64,000 nucleotides of DNA from Oceanobacillus_B kapialis (GCF_042685265.1 NZ_JBHUMX010000003.1), one strand, 5' to 3'. Shown: positions 25,880 to 35,357, counted from the first letter of the stretch. Numbers and translations are program-made. The notes: generated from the letters alone by a model not told the origin.

Positions 25880-26679
25880 AGATGCCCCTCCTCCTGATCT
25901 AATCCTGATGGTAAGCCTTTTTTCAGCAACGGCGCTGCCTCAATTAATGCCCTTGTATATGCATGCTGAGGATGATCTAAGATACGATGTTTTCCACCTG
26001 TTTCTACTATTTTACCTTCCTTCATGACCGCCAGACGGTTGGCATATTTTCGAACATGCCGCCAATCATGGGTTATAAACAGGATCGCGCAATTTGTTTC
26101 CTCCTGTTTTTTCCGCAAAAGCTCTAGAATTCGATGCCCTGACACACTATCTAAAGCAGTCGTCATTTCATCTGCAATCACAAGCTCTGGTGAAAAAAGT
26201 AATGCAAGGGCAATAGACGCCCGTTGGAGCTGTCCACCGCTAAGCTGGGAAGGATATCTTCCAGCCAAATCAGCAGGCAACCCAACGGATTCAAGCGCCT
26301 CCGCTATCCGGTCTTTTTGCTCCCCCACTGACGAAATACCCTGTACCTGCATAAACTCCTTAAAATGCTGACCAATTGTCCGAAAAGGAGTAAAGGAACC
26401 AGCATAATCCTGAAAAATGTAGGTGACTCGTTTTCCACGAATCTTGCGGATTTCACGCTTATCCAGGGAGGTTAAAGAGGTATCGCCCAATAAAATTTCT
26501 CCTTCTACCTGAAGAGACGTGGGCAAAAGCTGACCAATGGCTTGGGAGAGCATACTTTTTCCACTTCCACTTTGACCTACAAGCGCAAACCATTCTCCTT
26601 TTTGAATGGATAAGGAAACATTGTCGACAATCGTATGTGTTTTTGTCTTAACGGATACATTTTCAATCGAGAGAATCAT
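25873..26679 (-). CDS. Nik/Opp-type ABC ATPase, first (NikD/CntD-like)
   Basis: 268 aa. Walker A GQSGSGKSM (Met after the lysine-serine pair), signature LSGGQLQRA, Walker B LVIADEMTTALD (Met in place of Pro in DEPT), H-loop FITHDW. The C-terminal HPQHAYTRALIEA is typical of the OppD/NikD group. Overlaps the upstream permease gene by 4 bp. Confidence 0.92.
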   Translation of the reverse strand: MILSIENVSVKTKTHTIVDNVSLSIQKGEWFALVGQSGSGKSMLSQAIGQLLPTSLQVEGEILLGDTSLTSLDKREIRKIRGKRVTYIFQDYAGSFTPFRTIGQHFKEFMQVQGISSVGEQKDRIAEALESVGLPADLAGRYPSQLSGGQLQRASIALALLFSPELVIADEMTTALDSVSGHRILELLRKKQEETNCAILFITHDWRHVRKYANRLAVMKEGKIVETGGKHRILDHPQHAYTRALIEAAPLLKKGLPSGLDQEEGHLC

Positions 26680-27518
26680 ACGCTGCCTTCTTTCTTTACA
26701 TCAAATCGATCCCTAAGGTAATCACCAAGTAAATTTGTAAAAAGAACTACTAATACGATAGCAAACCCTGGATAGAGCATTAATTGTGGCATCGAGCTAA
26801 AAAATGGACGCAATTCATTTAACATCGCTCCCCATTCAGGTGTTGGCGGCTGTGCCCCTAGGCCTATATAGGAAAAAGCAGAGATTAATAGAATTACCTT
26901 TCCAAAATCCAAGCTTGCCATCACGAGAACATGTCCGATTACGTGTGGAAATAGATGCTTGGACATAATCTTCCGGGCTGGTAGACCGTTCAGCTTTGCA
27001 ATCCAAATATATTCCTTTTCTGATTCTGCCAGTACTGTACTTCGAACAAGGCGGGCATAATTTACCCACTTTACTAACGTGATAGCTAACACCAGATTGC
27101 CGATCCCCGGCCCTAGTAATCCTGCAAGGACAATGGCTACGATCGTGTCCGGGAAGGCCAAAAAGGCGTCTGCTATACGCATGAACACCCTATCAGTGAT
27201 TCCTTTAAAATAACCGGAGATTAAGCCAATGGGAATGCCAATTAATAAGGCAGCAAATAATGCCAAGGAGCTAAAGCCAATCGTATATTGCGTGCCCATC
27301 CATAGCCTTGTCAGCATATCTCTACCTAAATGGTCTGTCCCTAATGGGTGCGTAAGGCTTGATCCAGCCAACCGGTTGCCCATGTCTACAAAATTGGGAT
27401 CATGTCGTAAGTATAGAAACGTATAGAGTAAACTAAGTAATAGGATTATAACCCCAACGATAAACGTTCCCTTTTTCCATTTGCTTAGCTGTACGGTATT
27501 ATTCGTTATTCCTCTCAT
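26676..27518 (-). CDS. Nik/Opp-type ABC permease (NikC/CntC-like)
   Basis: 280 aa, about six TM helices, with the N-terminal OppC-type THPLGTDHLGRDMLTRLW motif and the EAA loop near ESEKEYIWIAKLNGLPARKI. Overlaps both neighbours by 4 bp, so translationally coupled. Inner membrane half-channel of the metal or metallophore importer. Confidence 0.93.
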   Translation of the reverse strand: MRGITNNTVQLSKWKKGTFIVGVIILLLSLLYTFLYLRHDPNFVDMGNRLAGSSLTHPLGTDHLGRDMLTRLWMGTQYTIGFSSLALFAALLIGIPIGLISGYFKGITDRVFMRIADAFLAFPDTIVAIVLAGLLGPGIGNLVLAITLVKWVNYARLVRSTVLAESEKEYIWIAKLNGLPARKIMSKHLFPHVIGHVLVMASLDFGKVILLISAFSYIGLGAQPPTPEWGAMLNELRPFFSSMPQLMLYPGFAIVLVVLFTNLLGDYLRDRFDVKKEGSV

Positions 27519-28462
27519 TCTACGTTCTCCTTCTCTTGCTGTCTTACCTCAGGGTGAAAAAATCGATAAGACAAATCTACACATGTATTTACAAGGAAAA
27601 CCACCAAGCCCATAAGCAGGATGTAGCCCTGAATAAATGGATAATCACGTTGTTTTATGGCATCTACTACCATCTTGCCTAACCCAGGATAGGCGAACAG
27701 TACTTCAATAACAAGAACCCCGCCAATCAAACTACCAATACTAACACCAAATACGGTGATAACTGGTGGAAGACTATAGCGAAAGGCGTGCCGGAAAAAA
27801 ATCCGAGATTCCGGGATGCCTCGTGCCCTGCTTGATTGAATAAATTCCTGACTATAGGCGTCCAGTAAACTCGAGCGAAGCAAACGAACATAAACACTGG
27901 AAATGGCCAAACCGAGAGTCAAGGATGGTAACAGCAAGTGCAGGAATCCGTCTCTTCCCATTGTAGGCAGCCATTGCAAACGAACGCCGAAGAGATCAAT
28001 GAGCAACAGTCCAAGTAAGAAACTTGGAACTGCTGCCCCTATAATGGATAATGAGCGACTTACCTGATCAATCCAGCTATTTCGATATAGTGCCGACAAG
28101 GACCCTAAAGGCAATGCTATCAGGATCATCACAATAAGCGATCCAGCGCCAAGCTCTAACGTTGCCGGAAGCCCCGCTAACATCATGTCCGTTACCTCTT
28201 GGCCTGTCACGTAGGATTCACCAAAATCAAGCTGCACGAAATCCAACAGCCATCTTCCATATTGAACGAGCAATGGATCATTAAAACCCATATCCTCGCG
28301 CAATGTCTCTATTTGCTCTTGGCTTACGGAAAGCTCATCAACGTTCAGAATAGTTAATGCCGGATCTCCTGGTGCCATTCGTACAAAAGCAAACCCAATA
28401 AACGTGATAAACAATATAAAGAAAGATACTTCCAAAAATTTTCGTACAATAATACGGAGCAT
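27515..28462 (-). CDS. Nik/Opp-type ABC permease (NikB/CntB-like)
   Basis: 315 aa. DppB/NikB family: N-terminal FVRMAPGDPA, GLPATLELG, and the EAA-type loop YSQEFIQSSRARGIPESRIFFRHA (given here in part). Six TM helices. Start ATG 28462 abuts the SBP stop codon at 28463. Confidence 0.93.
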   Translation of the reverse strand: MLRIIVRKFLEVSFFILFITFIGFAFVRMAPGDPALTILNVDELSVSQEQIETLREDMGFNDPLLVQYGRWLLDFVQLDFGESYVTGQEVTDMMLAGLPATLELGAGSLIVMILIALPLGSLSALYRNSWIDQVSRSLSIIGAAVPSFLLGLLLIDLFGVRLQWLPTMGRDGFLHLLLPSLTLGLAISSVYVRLLRSSLLDAYSQEFIQSSRARGIPESRIFFRHAFRYSLPPVITVFGVSIGSLIGGVLVIEVLFAYPGLGKMVVDAIKQRDYPFIQGYILLMGLVVFLVNTCVDLSYRFFHPEVRQQEKENVE

Positions 28463-30022
28463 TTATTTCACATCCAGCTCATTGGTAATCATATAATACT
28501 CACTTTTTGTGGTGACCCAATTCTTCACCTTTTCATCGTTATAAGCCACAATCGTGGAAGGATGAAGAACAAAGGAGTTAATAGCATTCTCATCTACATA
28601 ATCTGCTGCTTGCTCAGCCAGCTCATTACGTTTTTCCTGATCCACCGTTTGGTTTAACTCATCAATGATAGCGGTTAGCTCTGGTACTTCTGCTCCACTA
28701 AAGTTAAGCGCTCCAGTTGGATGATAGGTAGCATTCAAATAATAGCCCGCATCCCCGCGTGGTGCTGTTAAATTACTATACGTAGCAATGTCCCAGTCAC
28801 GATTTGAAGCCATATATTCTTCTGGGATATCAATTTGTCTAATCTCAACATCTATTCCAAGCTGCTCTGCATCTGATTGAAACACTTGGGCAATTAATGG
28901 TAAATCAGCACGTGCTGGATAAGTGAGTAATGTAAAGGACAACTGTTCTCCATCCTTTTGCATAACGCCATCCTCCATTGTGTAGCCCGCCTCTTCCAGG
29001 TATTCTTTTGCTGCATCCGGTCCTGATGGTTTATCACCATAGCTTGGAGCAAATGGCAAAGAAGGCAGGAATGGCCCTTTTGCTGGCTCTGCGTGTCCTA
29101 GTAGAATAGAATCTACAATTTCCTGTTTATCAATCAAGGCATCTACTGCTCTTCTAACATTTACATCTTTTAAGCTTTCTCTTTCCATATTCATGGTCAT
29201 TTGATGAACACGGAATGTGGCAGTGGATTCTACCGTAATATTTCCTTTTGCTTCAAGCTCTCCAAGGCTTTCCACTTCTGGACGGTACACAATATCTACC
29301 TGGTCTGACAGCAATGCCATTGTACGGGCATTGGCGTCTTCATTAAAGGAGAAGGTTACCCCGTCTAACGGAGATGCCCCGTCCCAATAGTCGTCATAAC
29401 GCGTTACTTCTAATTTGCTGCCAGGAGAAAACGAAGCAACTTCAAAAGGTCCTGTTCCTACTGGGTGATTAATGATATCTTCCTCTGTCACATCAATAAT
29501 AGATACATTTGGGTTTACCAGCTCTGAAACGAATTCAGGAAAAGGCTCTGTTGTCGTGATATGTAATGTATAGCCATCTGCTTCAATTGATTCTATTTTT
29601 AAAGCGTTTTTCATTGCTGAACTTTCTTCAATTGTCCGCTCTAATGACGCCTTAACCGCTTCGGCATCCATTGGGTTTCCATTATGGAAAGTTACATCTT
29701 CCCGAAGATGCAGGGTCCAATTTTTCCCGTCATCGCCTTCCCAGCTTTCCGCTAACCAAGGGCTTATCGTTAAATTTTCTTCATCTAATCGTACTAACGT
29801 TTCCGTGACTCCTGCTCTAATTGGTACATAACTAGAGTCAACATTGGGGTCAAGGGAATTGGTTGCGAAGTTATATAGAAAATGAAGATGCTTGTCTTCG
29901 TTCTCTCCTCCAGCTTCATTCGCATCATCACTACTGCAAGCTGCTAATAAAATGACAAGAAATAAGGCCAAACCTATAACATTAATAATTCTCTTATGTA
30001 TTATATTTTTATAAAATTGCAT
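28463..30022 (-). CDS. Nik/Cnt-type substrate-binding lipoprotein
   Basis: 519 aa from ATG 30022 (SD gaggagg, 12 nt). Lipobox LLAAC at Cys29, then an SBP_bac_5 fold (FHNGNPMDAEAVKASLERT; NHPVGTGPFEV; AGYYLNATYHPTGALNFSG in parts). Family members bind peptides, nickel or metallophores. Two Zur boxes overlap its promoter and SD region, so the likely cargo is zinc or a zinc-loaded metallophore, as with S. aureus CntA; no metallophore-synthesis genes are adjacent. First gene of the operon. Confidence 0.9.
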   Translation of the reverse strand: MQFYKNIIHKRIINVIGLALFLVILLAACSSDDANEAGGENEDKHLHFLYNFATNSLDPNVDSSYVPIRAGVTETLVRLDEENLTISPWLAESWEGDDGKNWTLHLREDVTFHNGNPMDAEAVKASLERTIEESSAMKNALKIESIEADGYTLHITTTEPFPEFVSELVNPNVSIIDVTEEDIINHPVGTGPFEVASFSPGSKLEVTRYDDYWDGASPLDGVTFSFNEDANARTMALLSDQVDIVYRPEVESLGELEAKGNITVESTATFRVHQMTMNMERESLKDVNVRRAVDALIDKQEIVDSILLGHAEPAKGPFLPSLPFAPSYGDKPSGPDAAKEYLEEAGYTMEDGVMQKDGEQLSFTLLTYPARADLPLIAQVFQSDAEQLGIDVEIRQIDIPEEYMASNRDWDIATYSNLTAPRGDAGYYLNATYHPTGALNFSGAEVPELTAIIDELNQTVDQEKRNELAEQAADYVDENAINSFVLHPSTIVAYNDEKVKNWVTTKSEYYMITNELDVK

Positions 30023-30039
30023 GGTTTTTCTCACCCTCC

Positions 30040-30054
30040 TCGTAATCATTACGA
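30040..30054 (-). promoter_or_regulatory. Zur box 2 (downstream)
   Basis: TCGTAAT-C-ATTACGA, an exact match to the B. subtilis 7-1-7 Zur consensus. It overlaps the 5' leader and abuts the SD of the binding-protein gene. Confidence 0.9.
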
Positions 30055-30059
30055 TTTAC

Positions 30060-30088
30060 ATCGTACCGTAACAATTACGGTTTGGCAA
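30060..30088 (-). promoter_or_regulatory. SigA promoter of the Zur-controlled importer operon
   Basis: TTGCCA, 17-bp spacer, TACGAT on the minus strand. The spacer is almost entirely Zur box 1. Confidence 0.7.
30066..30080 (-). promoter_or_regulatory. Zur box 1 (inside promoter spacer)
   Basis: CCGTAA-CAA-TTACGG, a Zur-like inverted repeat (flanked by a further A/T pair) centred 26 bp from the perfect box, lying between -35 and -10. Confidence 0.8.
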
Positions 30089-30119
30089 GGATAAATTTTC
30101 TTTTAATCTGCTTTTTAAT

Positions 30120-30149
30120 GAAAAAAATCTAGCATACTGCTAGATTTTT
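30120..30149 (-). terminator. terminator of beta-helix gene
   Basis: AAAAATCTAGCA / TGCTAGATTTTT stem with T run on the minus strand, overlapping the stop region of the gene at 30149. Confidence 0.85.
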
Positions 30150-31543
30150 CACTCTATTACCTCCTGAACAGGGCTTCCTTCTTTTAATTCAAAATTGCCC
30201 TTGTTCGGATTTTTATACGTAACGTCCATATAACTTGAAAAAGTATCACTCTTAGAAGCCGCCTTAAAATCCATGAATGACGTGAATTCTTCAACCTTCC
30301 ATACCCAAGCAGCCGCCTCCTCTTCTTCCTTATGAAACACGTTTCGAGATAATGTGTTTCCTTCGTTTGTTGTAAAATAGTTGGCGACGAAAAGATGGGA
30401 AGGCCCAGCAGTAAGGATGTTTTTTTCAATCGTGTTGTCTTTTACGTCATGCTGTATTAAAAGCTGTCCACCACCGAGTTCTTTTGTATCATTCCGGTAC
30501 AAAACATTCTTAGCGATAATAGAGTTTTTTGTACCGCCACGTTTCGCATCATATCCGCCAATTGATATTCCTGTATAAAAATTGTTATATACCGTGTTAC
30601 GGAGAACCTTGATCTGATCTGCATATTGCCCTGCATGCTCCGAGGTTACCTCAATTCCAATATCGCTATGATGGATGGTATTCTCTTCTATGGTTATATT
30701 TTTCCCACCATCCACATAGATTCCTCCGGCGCTGTAGTCGTCGCCATATGCAGGATTACCATATGAAGAAATGTCATGGATAACATTATTTCTGACAGTA
30801 CCATTTCGTACATAGTCTTGCTCAGAGGAAACTCCTTCATAACCAATCAGATCGATGCCAATATTGTCATTGTGACGAACCGTATTCCTTTCCACGTTAA
30901 AACCATCAATATTGCCATTCAATACTAACGCTTCGCTAGCTCCTAACTTTAGCTCTTCTACTGTATTTCCAATAACATTAATATCTGTCATCGGTTCGGT
31001 ACCATACACGGCGATCCCATGGGCATTTCCACCTTCAGCATGGGTTTCCACCTGTCTTATATGGTTATTTTCCAAAATAATATGACTGCTGGATCCTGTT
31101 ACGTGAATTCCCATCACCGTTTCGTCTGCCAAGTCCGTTGCAAGATTTTCTAATACCAAGCCACGAATTTCGATATAGTCTTGACTGTTTATGGTAAGGA
31201 GTGCGGTATCTCCTGCTTTATGCTCCATCCCTGTTCCGCTAAGGACTACCTTCTCCTCCATGTAAGGCTGGAAAACAATTCGATTTGCTTTCGTCCCGCT
31301 GTGCTGCACTACGAGCTGTTCCTTGTATACTCCTTCTCGTATGTAGACTGTTGTCCCAGGTGTCGCCTCTTCAGCAGCTTTATTCAATGTTTGATAAGGC
31401 GACGCTTTTGTTCCACTCTGCTCATCATTTCCATCTGTTGCCACATAAATCTCTGTAGCAGCTTCCGCATTTCTATTAATTATAAAAATAACGCCAATCA
31501 TAATTAGCACTGCTAGCAAGAGAATAATTAATCCGTTTCTCAT
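30149..31543 (-). CDS. secreted right-handed beta-helix protein (PL9/DUF1565-like)
   Basis: 464 aa. N-terminal hydrophobic signal/anchor (3-22) ending NAEAAT, then IYVATDGNDEQSGT, the DUF1565-type opening of pectate-lyase-like folds. Many short right-handed beta-helix repeats of form I.I..N.I....GI...G follow (about residues 120-400). It likely binds or cleaves an acidic or plant polysaccharide, but no lysine or Asp catalytic set can be assigned by eye. SD tggag before ATG 31543. Divergent from nothing close: ~640 bp of noncoding DNA lies upstream. Confidence 0.85.
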   Translation of the reverse strand: MRNGLIILLLAVLIMIGVIFIINRNAEAATEIYVATDGNDEQSGTKASPYQTLNKAAEEATPGTTVYIREGVYKEQLVVQHSGTKANRIVFQPYMEEKVVLSGTGMEHKAGDTALLTINSQDYIEIRGLVLENLATDLADETVMGIHVTGSSSHIILENNHIRQVETHAEGGNAHGIAVYGTEPMTDINVIGNTVEELKLGASEALVLNGNIDGFNVERNTVRHNDNIGIDLIGYEGVSSEQDYVRNGTVRNNVIHDISSYGNPAYGDDYSAGGIYVDGGKNITIEENTIHHSDIGIEVTSEHAGQYADQIKVLRNTVYNNFYTGISIGGYDAKRGGTKNSIIAKNVLYRNDTKELGGGQLLIQHDVKDNTIEKNILTAGPSHLFVANYFTTNEGNTLSRNVFHKEEEEAAAWVWKVEEFTSFMDFKAASKSDTFSSYMDVTYKNPNKGNFELKEGSPVQEVIE

Positions 31544-32183
31544 GAGGTCGCTCCATTCAGCTTGTTGTTTGATTCGTTCTTCCTTCTCTTATTAAACGAT
31601 GAATCTATGGTTTTGAAAAGCTTGAACGGTGCTCCGTAAATTGGAATAGGGAATTTCTTAAAGTACGAGTATTATGGAAGGAGGTTTCCGAGTGGAAAGT
31701 GAGCAGTTAACAGCTAAAAAAGCCTGCCTTGTAAAACGAACGTAAAATTTATAAATATAACATTAACTTTATAAATATTAGTTAACATGACTTGTTTCAA
31801 CTAATTTTTTGGTCAATCTACCACACTGTTGACAGCTAACTTTAAGCAATGAACCTTGTTATATCAACCATCCTGTCACTTTTTGAAAAGTTTAAAAACA
31901 GCACTCTCTCAAAATGTATAGTTATTCATTGTAGCCTAAATCTATCTCAAAAAAAAATTAGCAATTAAATGATAGAAGTAGCTATTTAAAGAGAAATCGA
32001 GCATTGATGTTCTCTATTAAGAATATTAGACTATTTCAGGGCTTTAATACTAGATTTGAACGTATTATACTCCAGTTGTTCGTTAATGAGAACATAAATA
32101 ATTAAATTGAACAAAACGTTATGGCTGTTTGTAGATCCTCTCAATAGGGGATGTTCAATAATAAATTTCTAGGAGGATGAAAA
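31544..32183. other. 640-bp AT-rich noncoding region
   Basis: No supported ORF on either strand. It contains a tandem repeat at 31748-31786, and near the right end a small hairpin (ATCCTC / GGGGAT at about 32132-32153) in the leader of the TasA-like gene. It probably holds promoters for both flanking secreted-protein genes; none could be fixed with confidence. Confidence 0.5.
31748..31786. repeat. tandem 20-bp repeat / inverted TTAACT site
   Basis: Two adjacent units TTTATAAATAT-N4-TTAAC. The junction also forms an inverted repeat TTAACT-N11-AGTTAA (31763-31785). Possible regulator-binding site upstream of the TasA-like gene. Confidence 0.45.
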
Positions 32184-32870
32184 ATGGGATTAAAGAAGCG
32201 ATTGGGAATGGGCGTTGCTACAGCTGCACTAGGTATTTCGCTAGTAGGAGGAGGGACCTTTGCCTACTTTAGTGATGCAGAAGTTCAAACAAACAGTTTT
32301 GCAGCCGGTACTCTAGACTTAAGTGTGGATCCTGAAGTAACAGTCGATGTAGGTAATTTGAAGCCAGGGGACACAATGCAGCGTGCGTTTGATCTTGTGA
32401 ACGACGGGTCCTTAGCAATTGGAGAGGTCTCATTAGGAACAGAGTACACCGTTACAGATGCTGAAGGCAACCCTGTAAGCCCAGAGCTTGCTGAAAAGTA
32501 TGGAGATACGATTATTGTAGATTTCTTGCGTAACACTGGCGGGAAAAGAGATTATGAAGTGATTGGTTCTTTGTCTCTAAACCAACTGGCTAATATGGAT
32601 CCAGATGAAATTGATGATGTTCTTACAGAAACAGGTCTTACTTATGAGTATGTGCCAATTGCTGGTGGTTGGGCGTGGCATTGGGTTATCTCCGGAGAGT
32701 ACTATTACGGTGAAACACTAGAAGCAGGCGAAAGAGCAAACTTTGATGTGAAATTCAGATTTAATGAAACTGGAGAGCCGCAAAACGACCTTCAAGGTTT
32801 ACAATTAGACCTTAATTGGACATTTAACGGGATGCAAACGGAAGGCGAAGAAATAGAAGAAAATAACTAA
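32184..32870 (+). CDS. TasA/camelysin (CalY)-family secreted protein
   Basis: 228 aa. Signal peptide with KKRLGMG.. and hydrophobic core, then the family-typical GTFAYFSDAEVQTNSFAAGTLDLS (broken at YFSD-E), an Ig-like domain with NLKPGDTMQR and a C-terminal DLNWTFNGMQ. An insertion of about 60 residues (112-170) is longer than I expect in CalY. Predicted extracellular fibre or matrix protein. SD ctaggaggatg. No SipW-type signal peptidase gene is adjacent, although family members need one; it must be elsewhere. Confidence 0.85.
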   Translation: MGLKKRLGMGVATAALGISLVGGGTFAYFSDAEVQTNSFAAGTLDLSVDPEVTVDVGNLKPGDTMQRAFDLVNDGSLAIGEVSLGTEYTVTDAEGNPVSPELAEKYGDTIIVDFLRNTGGKRDYEVIGSLSLNQLANMDPDEIDDVLTETGLTYEYVPIAGGWAWHWVISGEYYYGETLEAGERANFDVKFRFNETGEPQNDLQGLQLDLNWTFNGMQTEGEEIEENN

Positions 32871-32962
32871 GCCACTCTTCTATTTCCAAGCCATTACCAA
32901 AGCAGTGGAACAGGCAACTTTTTGAAGGACTTGTAAATCAAATATATACCCAATTTTATCGC

Positions 32963-33014
32963 GCAGCGGGATAGGTACCTGGCCGACAGAGTGCATGGTC
33001 CCGCTGCTTTTTTC
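32963..33014 (+). terminator. terminator of TasA-like gene
   Basis: GCAGCGGGA / TCCCGCTGC stem with a ~27-nt loop followed by TTTTTT. Confidence 0.75.
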
Positions 33015-33204
33015 TATTATATGTGTGCTTTCTATTAACTAGTACCTCTTCCTTCCTTTAATCCTTCTCATCTATATAAATGAAAGATCTATTGCTTAAT
33101 GTAAATAAAATATCACACTAACTTTACATAAACCCCCTCATTAATTGCCGAGTAGCAAAGTACGATAATTGAAAAGCATGCATAATCGAAAGGTGGTCAC
33201 TAAA

Positions 33205-33861
33205 ATGCCCTTAAAGATCCAAACAGCCTACGTTAGTATGTTATCGTTTTTAATTTCAGCCATTTTATTCGTACTTTATCCTGCCTTACGTCCTTTTTCA
33301 GATGAAAGCTCTTTGCAAGGTGCGGAAGCATTCGCCTCCCCAGAATGGGTCCTATCACATGTATTCGGCATCCTCGCCTTTATGCTCTTACCAATTGGAA
33401 TTTACGGCATTCACCGTTCTTTAGAAGGAACAGCTGGTTATGTACTTTCTTATTGGGGGTTTGTGTTAACCGTTATCGGAGTAGGGCTAATCTTACCCTA
33501 TTATGGTGGGGAAACTTATGGCCTTTTTGCCATTGGTCAGGAAGCGATCCATCAACAGTCTGCTGAGCTACTCAGTCAAGCAGATGTCGTGCGTGGCGGG
33601 GTGGGAATGGTTATGTTCGGAATAGGTCTAATCCTCTTACCCCTTGCATCTATTATACTTGCTGTCGCCATTTGGAAGTCAGGTAGCTACCAAAAAGCGA
33701 GCGGCTTGCTGTTTGCATTAGGCATGTGCCTATATTTGCCGCAGTTTTTCTTTGACCAGCCAGTACGAGTTGCCCACGGAGCTGTAGTAGCCATTGGATG
33801 TATTTGGTTAGCCGTAGGACTGTGGAGTAGTCGTAGTGGATCCAAAACCGAACGCATGTAA
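33205..33861 (+). CDS. six-TM membrane protein of unknown function
   Basis: 218 aa from ATG 33205 (SD gaaaggtgg; in-frame ATG 33169 lacks an SD). About six TM helices with short loops; glycine-rich helix GGVGMVMFGIGLILLPLASI. No transporter signature seen. It precedes a convergent small membrane gene by 26 bp. Confidence 0.75.
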   Translation: MPLKIQTAYVSMLSFLISAILFVLYPALRPFSDESSLQGAEAFASPEWVLSHVFGILAFMLLPIGIYGIHRSLEGTAGYVLSYWGFVLTVIGVGLILPYYGGETYGLFAIGQEAIHQQSAELLSQADVVRGGVGMVMFGIGLILLPLASIILAVAIWKSGSYQKASGLLFALGMCLYLPQFFFDQPVRVAHGAVVAIGCIWLAVGLWSSRSGSKTERM

Positions 33862-33887
33862 AGTGGTTTTTGCCAACAACCACGAGC

Positions 33888-34193
33888 CTATTTTCCACTT
33901 CCTAAAAATACTCCCTTTGAAATCCAATTTATTAATGTAAATAAGAGCCATCTACCTCCATATATAGAGATGATCACTACTATTATGAAAATAGCATAAG
34001 AGATAAAGGTAGAGTTAAAATGCCCAGCGAGCCAGTGCCCACCATAATAGATGCAAGACGTCACCACAGCCAATACCCCAATAAAGGGGATAGCAATGCC
34101 AACACGCTGTAAGTTGGTTAGTTCCTTAAGTTTCTCTTTGTTATCATTAATAATGAATAGGATGAATAGTAGAAACAAGATGAAATTTAACAA
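33888..34193 (-). CDS. membrane protein (101 aa), TTG start
   Basis: TTG 34193 with SD aaggagag at 6-7 nt; no ATG is available nearby. Three hydrophobic helices (about 2-16, 32-50, 62-90). Not recognised. Convergent with the gene at 33205-33861. Confidence 0.65.
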   Translation of the reverse strand: MLNFILFLLFILFIINDNKEKLKELTNLQRVGIAIPFIGVLAVVTSCIYYGGHWLAGHFNSTFISYAIFIIVVIISIYGGRWLLFTLINWISKGVFLGSGK

Positions 34194-34292
34194 TGAAATC
34201 TCTCCTTATATTGAAAAGGTCGTCTCGTATATTGCGCTAGCTACTTAGAGGACAGCGACTGTATAGCACAGGACTATTACCATTTTTAATTA

Positions 34293-34325
34293 AGCAGGCT
34301 GATGCCGGCTAGCATTTGCCTGCCT
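34293..34325 (-). terminator. terminator of Gfo/Idh/MocA gene (34332-35312)
   Basis: GCAGGC-N2-ATGC-N6-GCAT-N2-GCCTGC stem with a weak T-rich tail (TTAATTAAAAAT) on the minus strand. Confidence 0.55.
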
Positions 34326-34331
34326 AATCCT

Positions 34332-35312
34332 TTATTGTTTTGCCAATGCGTCAAGCACCCAGTTCGTTCTTGCACCATTAGCCCCAGTACTAGGAGAAGT
34401 GCCGCCTTTGCCGGTCAACTCTTCCACGATTGTCGTAATAAGGGGTTGCTGAACATGCTCTGGTCGTTTAAAACTCCATTCTTGTTGCCCCTGTGCTGTT
34501 GTCAGGACAATCGGGTCATCTCCAAAAGTAGAAAAGGTGATTTTGCCCTCACTGCCAATGATTTCATTTACGTCAACATTCTCAAAGGCTGAAAAGCACC
34601 AACTGCCTACTCCATGTACACCAGAATGGAATTGATAGGTTCCTGTCACAATGTCTTCCGCCTTGTAATACCCCGCCTGATTGGAGGCAATTCCCTGCAC
34701 GTCCTTTATCGGTCCAAGCAAAAAATCTAACATATCGAGGGTATGACTAGCTAGATCAAAGAATAATCCGCCCCCTGACAACGCAGGTTGCAGCCTCCAG
34801 GGAAGCTCTTTTCCGCTCTTCACCTCATCTGATACTTTGCGATACTGTGAAGTATTAACGAAACGAACATCTCCTATTGCGTTATTGTCCAATAGCTCCT
34901 TTACCTTTAAAAATCTGGTCTGGGCTCTACGATAATAGGCAACGTACAACGGGACTCCAGCTGTTTTGCATGCAGCAATCATTTCCTCACATTCGGTAAA
35001 ATTAACTGCCATCGGCTTCTCCACATAAACAGCTTTCCCTGCCGCGGCAGCCTTCAATGCATATTCCTTGTGTGAACCTGGAGGCGTTGCAATATAAACA
35101 GCATTCACTTCTGGATCATTTAGAAGTGCGTCCGCATCATCGTACCATTTCTGTACATGGTGCCGTTTAGCGTAATCTTCCGCTAAGGCTCCATTACGCC
35201 GCATGACGGCAACCAGTTCGGAATTTTCTACTTTTTGAAAAGCTGGACCACTCTTCACTTCCGTTACAGCCCCACAACCAATAATTCCCCATTTAACCTG
35301 ATCTAACTTCAA
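34332..35312 (-). CDS. Gfo/Idh/MocA-family oxidoreductase
   Basis: 326 aa. N-terminal Rossmann motif GIIGCGAVTEVKSGPAF, then the family EKP motif (VYVEKPMAVN, about residues 95-104) and a C-terminal alpha/beta domain. TTG 35312 is the start (SD aaggggga, 7 nt). NAD(P)-dependent dehydrogenase of a sugar, inositol or related polyol; substrate not readable. Stands alone between two convergent/tandem single genes. Confidence 0.9.
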   Translation of the reverse strand: MKLDQVKWGIIGCGAVTEVKSGPAFQKVENSELVAVMRRNGALAEDYAKRHHVQKWYDDADALLNDPEVNAVYIATPPGSHKEYALKAAAAGKAVYVEKPMAVNFTECEEMIAACKTAGVPLYVAYYRRAQTRFLKVKELLDNNAIGDVRFVNTSQYRKVSDEVKSGKELPWRLQPALSGGGLFFDLASHTLDMLDFLLGPIKDVQGIASNQAGYYKAEDIVTGTYQFHSGVHGVGSWCFSAFENVDVNEIIGSEGKITFSTFGDDPIVLTTAQGQQEWSFKRPEHVQQPLITTIVEELTGKGGTSPSTGANGARTNWVLDALAKQ

Positions 35313-35357
35313 AATAAACTCCCCCTTTATGTATGTACTTGTACGGCACTACAGAGC

